Origin: Gelria sp.
Lineage (GTDB): Bacteria; Bacillota; Syntrophomonadia; Syntrophomonadales; Syntrophomonadaceae
DNA length: 9,507 bases
Direction: 5' to 3'
NCBI GenBank assembly: GCA_012839665.1
Contig: DUMX01000297.1
Coordinates: 1 to 9,507, forward strand
In this document: one piece after another, positions 1-5,391 of the stretch
Layout: each line of letters starts with the position of its first letter
How positions within the stretch are numbered: the stretch's first letter is position 1
The notes under the pieces: generated by a model
What the model was told of the DNA's origin: nothing
Database searches by the model: none
Seen by the model: the letters and a program-made list of their open reading frames with translations, nothing else
Position numbers and translations under genes: made by a program

Positions 1-704
1 CCCATGAGATGACAGGCGGCGGCGCCGGTGGTACCGAAGAAAAGTGCAGGCTTTTGTTTAGTGTAATCAGTGATGGTGGAGTTTATTACGGTGCTACCGG
101 TAGCTACAATAACATCGCACCATTTCAAGACTTCATCGGTTGCTTCATATCCTTCAACCTGCACCCCTGATTTAATCTTCCCTATATTATCCGGGTCCAA
201 ATCTACCACCCGCAGAGAAAATGCCCGGGCTAGTTTCTCCAACATAGCCGGTTGGTATCCGATAAGGGCTACCCGGGGATGACCAAACTCTTCCTTAATA
301 TATTCAACCAACTTTTGGGCACATTGCTCAGGCTGGTCGTCATGGCAATGGATGGTTTTCTCAATCAGACCCAGATAGCAGCATATAGCGTTCATGCTGG
401 CTATTAGTACGGCCCGGTCGAAATTAGTATTCAGCGGGTTGCTTAGGACTTCCTTCAGGCTACCCTTAAAATTACCCGCCATATCAGTAAAGGCTTGTCC
501 TTTGCACCCCTTGAATTCTGCTTGCATTAGTTTTTCTTTACCTTTGACAATAGGGTAATCCTGCCTTTCTGGATTTCCTATGGCCTCTTCTACTGAAAGA
601 GCCCGGCCAGTAATAACAATTTCCTCATCCAAAAGGTTATTCGCTTCCACTATTTCCCGGAAACGCTCTATAAGTTCAGCATAGAAATCTTTCTGTATAT
701 TCAT
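1..704 (-). CDS. DUF364/DUF4213 family protein (putative heavy-metal chelation), 3'-truncated by window edge
   Basis: The reading frame is open from an ATG at 704 (minus strand) to the window edge, giving 234 codons without a stop, so the C-terminus is missing. The start has a strong ribosome binding site (AGGAGG, 711-716). The N-terminal part (about residues 1-100, including ITGRALSVEEAIGNP and KGCKGQAFTDMAGNF) looks like the DUF4213 enolase-like region. The second half is Rossmann-like: HPRVALIGYQPAML (about 137-150), RVVDLDPDNIG, then CDVIVATGSTVINSTITDY and ALFFGTTGAAACHLMG, which resemble the DUF364 signature. The name 'heavy-metal chelation' comes from a crystal structure of a family member, and no enzyme activity is established to my knowledge. 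It lies 59 bp downstream of mntR on the same strand, which makes a metal-related role plausible but inferred. Family assignment is from memory of motifs. Confidence 0.8.
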   Translation of the reverse strand, partial: MNIQKDFYAELIERFREIVEANNLLDEEIVITGRALSVEEAIGNPERQDYPIVKGKEKLMQAEFKGCKGQAFTDMAGNFKGSLKEVLSNPLNTNFDRAVLIASMNAICCYLGLIEKTIHCHDDQPEQCAQKLVEYIKEEFGHPRVALIGYQPAMLEKLARAFSLRVVDLDPDNIGKIKSGVQVEGYEATDEVLKWCDVIVATGSTVINSTITDYTKQKPALFFGTTGAAACHLM

Positions 705-745
705 TCCTAATCCTCCTAATGACAGATGTTTGAAATATTAATTAC

Positions 746-775
746 ATTATAAGCGCTTGCCATCTATAATGAAAA
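746..775 (-). promoter_or_regulatory. Weak candidate promoter for the DUF364 gene
   Basis: On the minus strand a perfect TATAAT (751-746) lies 18 bp from TTTTCA (775-770), a 4/6 match to the -35 consensus. It overlaps the end of mntR. The DUF364 gene could therefore be transcribed separately or also read through from mntR. No terminator is visible between the two genes. AT-rich spacers produce such matches by chance. Confidence 0.3.
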
Positions 776-1237
776 CTTTTCATGAAAAGCCTGCATCCAT
801 TCCGGGTTATCTTCCATAAATTCAACCAGCAGCATAATTTTACCTATAGTTTCAGGACTGATATAGTGTTCTATTTTTTCAGTTTCCTCTAACAACTGCT
901 CTTTTACCCCTATAATAGCTAAAAAGCGTTCCAGGGTCTCGTGTCTTTTTAATAAATATCGTCCGTGTTCCCGCCCCTTTTTGCTCAGTTCTATAACTCC
1001 ATACTTTTCAAATTGCAGGTAACCCATTTCTGCCAGTTTCTGAACCATTTTGCTGGCTGAAGGAGGTTGCACATTAAGCGCTGTTGCCAGGTCGCTTATA
1101 CGGGTATATCCTTTTTCCCGGGCCAGGCGATAAATCATTTCCAAATAATCTTCCATACTGGCGGTAATAGCCGTGGTTTCCCGTTGCTTAATTTGGTAAC
1201 CACGGACAGTGCGAAATTCACGCCCTTGATTTTCCAT
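764..1237 (-). CDS. mntR: MntR-like manganese-dependent transcriptional regulator (DtxR/MntR family)
   Basis: A 157-aa cytoplasmic DNA-binding repressor that would sense Mn(II) and control manganese uptake or efflux genes. The N-terminal winged helix (about residues 25-90) contains RISDLATALNVQPPSASKMVQKL, the recognition-helix region, and the C-terminal part is the dimerisation domain. Compared with Bacillus subtilis MntR, all six metal ligands appear conserved: D30, E33 (SMEDYLE), H99 (KRHE), E120, E123 and H124 (TEKIEH). This favours MntR over iron-type DtxR/IdeR, and no SH3-like third domain is present. It carries about 22 extra N-terminal residues relative to the Bacillus protein. The ATG at 1237 is chosen because GGGAGGTGG sits just upstream. 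An in-frame ATG at 1285 has AGGAG only 3 nt away and would add 16 unrelated residues. No manganese transporter lies in the window. Confidence 0.9.
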   Translation of the reverse strand: MENQGREFRTVRGYQIKQRETTAITASMEDYLEMIYRLAREKGYTRISDLATALNVQPPSASKMVQKLAEMGYLQFEKYGVIELSKKGREHGRYLLKRHETLERFLAIIGVKEQLLEETEKIEHYISPETIGKIMLLVEFMEDNPEWMQAFHEKFSL

Positions 1238-1296
1238 ATACCCACCTCCCTGGCATGTTTGTATATACCTATTTTCAATAAACATTTTCTCCTAAA

Positions 1297-1346
1297 ACAT
1301 ATCTATGTCTCCCATTACTTTTATATGTAACAGCAACTCCCATTAC
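1297..1346. promoter_or_regulatory. Candidate control region upstream of mntR: inverted repeat plus 10-bp direct repeat
   Basis: Plus-strand reading: an inverted repeat ACATA-TC-TATGT (1297-1308) abuts CTCCCATTAC (1309-1318), which recurs exactly at 1337-1346, 28 bp further on. The block lies in the gap between the divergent mntR gene and the coiled-coil/htrA unit, where a regulator could act. It does not resemble the Bacillus MntR box or the DtxR box as I know them, so the binding protein is unknown. No convincing -35/-10 pair for mntR was found. Confidence 0.3.
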
Positions 1347-1433
1347 CGTAAACCTCGATACTTGAGGCTCTTGCTTACCTCCATGAACCACCTACGAAAA
1401 TAGCTGTATTGGTCGGATGGGAGAAGCATTGAC

Positions 1434-1461
1434 TTGACAGTCGGAATACATTTATTAAAAT
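1434..1461 (+). promoter_or_regulatory. Sigma-A-type promoter for the coiled-coil gene and htrA
   Basis: TTGACA (1434-1439) is a perfect -35 match. After 16 bp comes TAAAAT (1456-1461), a 5/6 match to the -10 box. Transcription would start near 1468, leaving a very short leader before the AGGTGAT ribosome binding site and the ATG at 1481. No terminator separates the two downstream genes, so this promoter probably serves both. Confidence 0.65.
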
Positions 1462-1480
1462 CTTAATAAGAGGTGATAGA

Positions 1481-1753
1481 ATGGAGAAGCGCAACTTATT
1501 GGAAAATTCCGCCTCATTTCTGGCCAGAAAATCGGGGCAGATGCTTAATGTAGGTAAGCTGAAATTAAGCATTGCTAATCTGGGAAATGATATATATAAT
1601 CTCAAGGCTGAACTAGGAGATGTAGTTTACCAGTCATATCGGGACGGCAGTGATAATAGTGAGAGTATTGAGGAAATCTGTGTGAAACTGGCGGAAAAAG
1701 ATGAACAATTGCAGGATATGAAAAAGCAAGTGGAGTTATTGCAGGAGAAGTAG
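1481..1753 (+). CDS. Small coiled-coil protein of unknown function
   Basis: A 90-aa protein starting at an ATG with a good ribosome binding site (AGAGGTGAT). There is no signal peptide or membrane segment. From about residue 23 it is rich in charged residues and heptad-like (GKLKLSIANLGNDIYNLKAE, then EEICVKLAEKDEQLQDMKKQ), so mostly helical and probably oligomeric. The pattern (short N-terminal segment, 'KLK..I..L...IY.LKAELG..VY..Y', acidic turn, long helix) resembles the front part of small clostridial proteins that end in a Cys4 zinc ribbon. Here translation stops just after the helix and there are no CxxC motifs, so it would be a ribbon-less version. It is 42 bp upstream of htrA under a shared promoter, suggesting co-expression in envelope stress. 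Function is unknown. Confidence 0.75.
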   Translation: MEKRNLLENSASFLARKSGQMLNVGKLKLSIANLGNDIYNLKAELGDVVYQSYRDGSDNSESIEEICVKLAEKDEQLQDMKKQVELLQEK

Positions 1754-1795
1754 AGAAACAAAAAAGACTTTTTAAAATGAAAGGAGCTTGAAAAC

Positions 1796-2956
1796 ATGAG
1801 GAAAACCTGGACTATTACAATAGCAGTGCTGCTGATTGGTTTTCTTCTAGGGGGCAGCATTGTGGCGCAAAACAGCGGAGTTCCGTTGTTATCTGGTTTG
1901 CTGGGTACAGGTGACAGTGAGCAGGTTCAAAACGCAGAGCTGCCTAATACTGCCAGTGCTACTGCAGCCCTACCTATGGGGGTAGCAGATATTGCGGAAA
2001 AGGCAGGGCCGGCAGTAGTTAATGTTGAGGCCAGAATTAAAGTGAGTACGGGTATGCCAGACCCCTTTATGAATGACCCTTTTTTCCGGGAATTTTTCGG
2101 TAGGAGCATACCCATCTATCCCGAATCACGTTATGAAAAAGGCATTGGCACTGGTTTTATCATCTCGTCTGATGGTTACATAATCACCAATCAGCACGTC
2201 ATAAATAATGCTGACCAGATTACAGTTAAACTAACTAGTAAGAAACAAAGCGTTCCGGCTCGTGTGGTTGGACAGGACTACGAATTAGATTTGGCCGTAT
2301 TAAAAATTGAAGGGGAAGGGTACCCTACCTTACCCATGGGTGATTCAGACAAGATGAGAGTGGGGGACTGGGTGGTGGCCATTGGTCAGCCTTATGGCCT
2401 TGATCATACTGTAACTACCGGGGTAGTTTCAGCCAAGGGACGCCCAATAACTATTCAGGATCGAAATTATAAAAATCTAATTCAGACTGATGCTGCCATT
2501 AACCCCGGCAATAGTGGTGGTCCCCTGCTTAATATGCGGGGGCAGGTAATTGCCATAAATACTGCAGTTAATGCCCAGGCGCAGGGAATTGGTTTTGCTA
2601 TTCCTATTAATACCGTTAAAGGTGTTTTGCAAGAATTGATGAATGGGCAGAAAGTTGTGCGCCCCTACATGGGTATCCGCATGCTGGACCTGGACCAGGA
2701 TATATGTGCCGAACTACGCTTGCCAACGGATACTGAAGGCGCAGTGATAGTAGAAGTTGTTGCCGGTAGCCCTGCAGCCCGCGGGGGATTACGGGCCTTG
2801 GATGTTATTCAAAAATTAGACGGAAAGGTGGTAACTACAGGGAAAGAAGTGCAGGCTGCGGTAGAACGTAAAAAGGTAGGAGAAAAGCTAAATGTAGAGG
2901 TGCTCAGGCAGGGTAAAAAACTTACCCTGAATATAACTCTGGCAGCCAAACCGTAA
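1796..2956 (+). CDS. htrA: HtrA/DegP-like trypsin-type serine protease with one PDZ domain
   Basis: A 386-aa membrane-anchored protease that would degrade or refold misfolded proteins outside the cytoplasmic membrane. Residues 5-24 form an N-terminal hydrophobic segment (uncleaved anchor or signal peptide), followed by a low-complexity linker to about 60. The protease domain spans about 65-280, with catalytic triad H134 (TNQHVI), D165 (YELDLAVL) and S240 in NPGNSGGPL, all intact. The PDZ domain spans about 287-380, with the carboxylate-binding loop at YMGI (291-294). Length and single PDZ match Gram-positive HtrA/DegQ-type enzymes. The ATG is preceded by AAAGGAG about 9 nt away. It is downstream of the coiled-coil gene and upstream of a strong terminator, so the two form a two-gene transcript. 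Which HtrA/DegP paralogue name applies cannot be decided here. Confidence 0.95.
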   Translation: MRKTWTITIAVLLIGFLLGGSIVAQNSGVPLLSGLLGTGDSEQVQNAELPNTASATAALPMGVADIAEKAGPAVVNVEARIKVSTGMPDPFMNDPFFREFFGRSIPIYPESRYEKGIGTGFIISSDGYIITNQHVINNADQITVKLTSKKQSVPARVVGQDYELDLAVLKIEGEGYPTLPMGDSDKMRVGDWVVAIGQPYGLDHTVTTGVVSAKGRPITIQDRNYKNLIQTDAAINPGNSGGPLLNMRGQVIAINTAVNAQAQGIGFAIPINTVKGVLQELMNGQKVVRPYMGIRMLDLDQDICAELRLPTDTEGAVIVEVVAGSPAARGGLRALDVIQKLDGKVVTTGKEVQAAVERKKVGEKLNVEVLRQGKKLTLNITLAAKP

Positions 2957-2974
2957 TGAATGAGACGTATCAAT

Positions 2975-3006
2975 AAATCCGGGGATAGTCCCCGGATTTT
3001 TGTTTT
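2975..3006 (+). terminator. Intrinsic terminator after htrA
   Basis: A GC-rich hairpin, TCCGGGGA (2978-2985), loop TAG, TCCCCGGA (2989-2996), is extended by AAA/TTT to an 11-bp perfect stem and followed by TTTTTGTTTTT. It starts 18 bp after the htrA stop codon. Confidence 0.93.
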
Positions 3007-3053
3007 TAACCCTATGTATACTGGGACATTTAATATAAAGAAACTTTAATAAC

Positions 3054-3082
3054 TTGACATTTATATACCTTACTCTTAATAT
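3054..3082 (+). promoter_or_regulatory. Promoter of the padR-MBL-moxR-VWA operon
   Basis: A perfect -35 TTGACA (3054-3059) is followed after 17 bp by TAATAT (3077-3082), a 4/6 -10 match. TATATT at 3082-3087 is a better hexamer but 22 bp away, which is too far. The start site would fall near 3089, about 24 nt upstream of the padR ATG. No other clear promoter is seen inside the following four genes. Confidence 0.6.
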
Positions 3083-3099
3083 ATATTAAACTATATAGT
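3076..3099. promoter_or_regulatory. Tandem AT-rich palindromes, candidate PadR operator
   Basis: TTAATATATATTAA (3076-3089) is a perfect 14-bp palindrome covering the -10 box. ACTATATAGT (3090-3099) is a perfect 10-bp palindrome covering the likely start site, directly adjacent. PadR-family repressors usually bind inverted repeats in their own promoters as dimers, so negative autoregulation of the operon is the natural reading. AT-rich palindromes also arise by chance. Confidence 0.5.
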
Positions 3100-3112
3100 G
3101 GAGGGGATTCCT

Positions 3113-3670
3113 ATGTTGAAATATATGCTTTTGGGTGCTTTAATGGAGCGCTCATTACATGGCTATAAACTTAAATCCATAGTATTTAAAAAGATGTTTG
3201 ACGATTTTGGAATAAATGATGGTCAGTTATACCCGCTGTTGAAGAAGCTGGAACAGGCTAACTTAATCGAAAAAAATATTGAGCACCAGGAGGGGGCTCC
3301 TAGCCGTCATGTTTACTCTATAACTGATGCAGGTCGGGAAGATTTTCAGCAATGGTTGGAAAGTAGTGAAGGTGAAGAAAGATCTTTTCGATACGATTTT
3401 TTCCGCAAGGATACCTTTTTCATCCGTTGCAATTATATTCAATACCTCGATAAACAGACTGCAACTGCAAAAATAAAACAACAAATGGACACAGTAGAAA
3501 AAACTATAGCCGATCTCCAAAAAGCACGGGAAAGTATGATTCGCAAAGAGGTTAACCCGCTTCGAATTAGCATACTTGAATATGGTATAAGGACCCAGGA
3601 GACCCGGGCCCAATGGTTAAATGATTTTTTGAAGGAGATTGAAAAGGTGGATTTTAATACTCCTTTATAA
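3113..3670 (+). CDS. PadR-family transcriptional regulator
   Basis: A 185-aa cytoplasmic DNA-binding protein, probably a dimeric repressor. The N-terminal winged helix (about residues 1-80) has the PadR hallmarks: LKYMLLGALMERSLHGYKLK, then DGQLYPLLKKLEQANLI (recognition helix) and SRHVYSITDAGREDFQQWL (wing). Residues 90-180 form the helical C-terminal dimerisation region (PadR_C type) with a coiled-coil stretch around 115-145. The ATG at 3113 is chosen because GGAGGGG lies 6 nt upstream. An in-frame GTG at 3098 overlaps that site and lies within the palindrome, so it is unlikely. It is the first gene of the operon, with only 16 nt to the hydrolase gene, so it likely controls the whole set through the palindromes just upstream. 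The inducer is unknown. Confidence 0.9.
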   Translation: MLKYMLLGALMERSLHGYKLKSIVFKKMFDDFGINDGQLYPLLKKLEQANLIEKNIEHQEGAPSRHVYSITDAGREDFQQWLESSEGEERSFRYDFFRKDTFFIRCNYIQYLDKQTATAKIKQQMDTVEKTIADLQKARESMIRKEVNPLRISILEYGIRTQETRAQWLNDFLKEIEKVDFNTPL

Positions 3671-3681
3671 AGGAGGCAAAA

Positions 3682-3693
3682 ATGGTATGTTAG
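3682..3693 (+). other. Three-codon mini-ORF overlapping the hydrolase start
   Basis: ATG GTA TGT TAG (3682-3693) lies 5 nt after AGGAGG (3671-3676), whereas the hydrolase ATG at 3687 is 10 nt away and out of frame with it. The TAG overlaps the first codons of the hydrolase gene. Ribosomes could start at either ATG, or terminate and re-start. Whether this matters is unknown. Confidence 0.35.
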
Positions 3694-4490
3694 AGATTAA
3701 AAAGTGCGGTTCAGTTATAGTCTTTCGAATGGGGCGCCACTTTGGTAAAAGGGTGTTGTACTTTGTTCATAGCTTTTTGGTAGGTGATACACTTATAGAT
3801 ACCGGTACAATTTATGTCGCCGATGAACTATTGTCCGTCTTAGTCGATAAACCGATATCAACCATAATTAACACTCACCACCATGAGGACCATACAGGCA
3901 ATAATCGCTTATTGCAGATGCATTTTAATGCTAAAATCTACGCATCTGCGGAAGCCTTACCATTTATGCTTAAACCCCATCAAGCCAAACAGAGATTATA
4001 TCTACGTGTGTTATGGAATTATCCTGAGCCATCTTCGGGATATCCGTTAGATAATACTCTAGATACCGGCAAGCACACTTTTGATATCATACATACGCCC
4101 GGCCATTCACCAGATCATATTTGTCTATATGAACCCAACGAAAAGATGCTGTTTACCGGGGATATGTTTTGCGGAGAGCATGTTAAATATCTCCGCCAGG
4201 ACGAAGACTTTAATCAAATTCTATCTTCTCTTCATAAATTAGAGAGTCTTGATGTACATACTATTTTTTGTGGAGTTGCCGGAGCTGTTCCCAACGGTGG
4301 GCAGGCATTAAAAAAGAAAATCAGTTTTATGGAAGGACTAAGTTCTCAAGTATGGATACTTTATCGCGAGGGGGTTTCACCGACTCATATCCGCAGGAGA
4401 TTGTTGGGCCGTGAGGGTTTAATGTACTGGCTCTCCAATGGGCACTTTTCCAAGCAGAATCTGGTCAATAGCATACTGGGCTTGCCTTAA
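3687..4490 (+). CDS. Metallo-beta-lactamase-fold hydrolase, atypical last metal motif
   Basis: A 267-aa cytoplasmic MBL-fold protein. The first metal motif HxHxDH is intact (H64, H66, D68, H69 in NTHHHEDHTGN). The next histidine is H140 in HTPGHSPDHICLY, and the bridging aspartate is D159 in LFTGDMFCG. The last motif, normally reading like 'PGHG', is CGVAGAVPNGG (195-205), with A198 where the histidine is expected, so one zinc site may be altered. A helical extension follows (about 220-267, including RRRLLGREGLMYWLSNGHFS). The general relatives are glyoxalase II/lactonase-like hydrolases, and the substrate cannot be told. The start is ATG 3687, the only in-frame ATG near the AGGAGG site at 3671. 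An upstream in-frame ATG at 3639 lies inside padR and has no good ribosome binding site. It is followed after 26 nt by the MoxR-type ATPase gene, so it is co-transcribed with the AAA+/VWA pair. Confidence 0.88.
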   Translation: MLEIKKCGSVIVFRMGRHFGKRVLYFVHSFLVGDTLIDTGTIYVADELLSVLVDKPISTIINTHHHEDHTGNNRLLQMHFNAKIYASAEALPFMLKPHQAKQRLYLRVLWNYPEPSSGYPLDNTLDTGKHTFDIIHTPGHSPDHICLYEPNEKMLFTGDMFCGEHVKYLRQDEDFNQILSSLHKLESLDVHTIFCGVAGAVPNGGQALKKKISFMEGLSSQVWILYREGVSPTHIRRRLLGREGLMYWLSNGHFSKQNLVNSILGLP

Positions 4491-4503
4491 TAAAAAGTAA
4501 TTA

Positions 4504-4519
4504 GGGGGGGACTAAAGTG
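4504..4519 (+). promoter_or_regulatory. G7 ribosome binding site before a GTG start
   Basis: A run of seven G (4504-4510) is the only purine-rich element upstream of the GTG at 4517, with 6 nt spacing. It can pair with the anti-Shine-Dalgarno sequence only with a G-U wobble. The alternative ATG at 4532 has no site, and the ATG at 4547 has AAGGAG only 3 nt away. The G tract could change length by slippage and alter spacing, not frame. Confidence 0.45.
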
Positions 4520-5371
4520 GAAGAGATTAAAATGATAAAGGAGAAAATGTATAGAGCCGGGTACATTTGTGATGATGGCTCGGCTACTGTATTATTCCTG
4601 GCAGAGCAACTGCATAAGCCGATACTGGTAGAAGGCCCGGCCGGAGTTGGTAAAACCTCAATTGCACAGGCTTTTGCCAGGATGAAAGAACTGCCCCTGA
4701 TCAGGCTGCAGTGTTATGAAGGTATTGATGAACCCCGGGCTCTATATGAATGGAACTACAAGAAACAACTCCTGCATATTCAGGCAGTAGCCAACCAAAA
4801 CCTTGACGTTAGTGAAGTGGAGAAAGAGATCTTTTCCGAAAGTTTTTTACTTAGCAGACCGTTACTGCAGGCAATAACCAGTGCTGAAAGAGCCTGCCTG
4901 CTCATAGACGAGATCGATAAAGTAGATTTTGAATTCGAAGCAATGCTTTTGGAACTGCTTTCCGAATTCCAGGTAACACTCCCCGAACTTGGTACAGTTC
5001 AGGCTCGCCATATACCGTTTGTATTTTTAACCTCGAACGCAACCCGCGAATTATCAGAAGCCTTAAAGCGCCGCTGCCTCTATCTTTACCTGGACTTCCC
5101 CCGGGCGGAAATCGAAAAGATGATTCTGGAACTAAGGGTTCCCCATCTAAGCCATAAGCTATCCGGTAAGTTGGTCGAAACTCTGCATCAAATTCGCCAG
5201 ATGAATCTTCGTAAACAGCCTAGTATAGCAGAAGGTATCGACTGGGCCTTCTCATTGCTCGCTATGGGAAAAGAAGATATTAGCACTGATGTCATTATGG
5301 AGACTCTAAACGTTATTCTCAAATACCATGAGGATATTAATCAGGTCAGGACCTCGTTCGCTAAAGCTTAA
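4517..5371 (+). CDS. MoxR-family AAA+ ATPase (CoxD-like)
   Basis: A 284-aa cytoplasmic AAA+ ATPase that would work with the downstream VWA protein to remodel or metallate a client. The order is: N-terminal helix with RAGYICDDGSATVLFLAEQL (13-32); Walker A GPAGVGKT (40-47); Walker B LLIDEID (128-134); sensor 1 FLTSNATRELSEALKRR (170-186), with candidate arginine finger R185/R186; and a short helical lid to about 270. This order and the 'SNaTReLseALkRRC' signature match the MoxR proteins that sit beside CoxE-type VWA proteins, such as CoxD of aerobic CO dehydrogenase clusters. The GTG start at 4517 keeps the family's usual N-terminal length. The VWA gene begins 20 nt after its stop. No CO dehydrogenase or other molybdenum hydroxylase gene lies in the window, so the client is unknown. 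Confidence 0.9.
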   Translation: MEEIKMIKEKMYRAGYICDDGSATVLFLAEQLHKPILVEGPAGVGKTSIAQAFARMKELPLIRLQCYEGIDEPRALYEWNYKKQLLHIQAVANQNLDVSEVEKEIFSESFLLSRPLLQAITSAERACLLIDEIDKVDFEFEAMLLELLSEFQVTLPELGTVQARHIPFVFLTSNATRELSEALKRRCLYLYLDFPRAEIEKMILELRVPHLSHKLSGKLVETLHQIRQMNLRKQPSIAEGIDWAFSLLAMGKEDISTDVIMETLNVILKYHEDINQVRTSFAKA

Positions 5372-5391
5372 TACTACCTGGAGGTATAAGT

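Noticed and set aside
1238..1285. Upstream ATG start for mntR, adding 16 residues
   Set aside because: The inner ATG at 1237 has a much better placed GGAGGTGG, the extra residues match nothing in MntR proteins, and AGGAG is only 3 nt from the upstream ATG.
1067..1330. Plus-strand ORF opposite mntR
   Set aside because: It is antisense to a well-supported gene, has no ribosome binding site and shows no recognisable domain. The same holds for 70-282, 1375-1605, 1627-1860, 3263-3613, 7050-7313 and 8855-9124.
1353..1367. CCTC-GATACTT-GAGG as a terminator or operator
   Set aside because: It has only a 4-bp stem, no T-run and no symmetric extension, so it is not distinguishable from chance.
3098..3112. 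GTG start for padR
   Set aside because: It overlaps the ribosome binding site of the ATG at 3113 and the candidate operator, and PadR proteins typically begin close to the LxxxLLGAL motif.
3639..3686. Longer N-terminus for the MBL hydrolase starting inside padR
   Set aside because: Its added residues are just the padR 3' end read in another frame, and the AGGAGG site lies downstream of that ATG.
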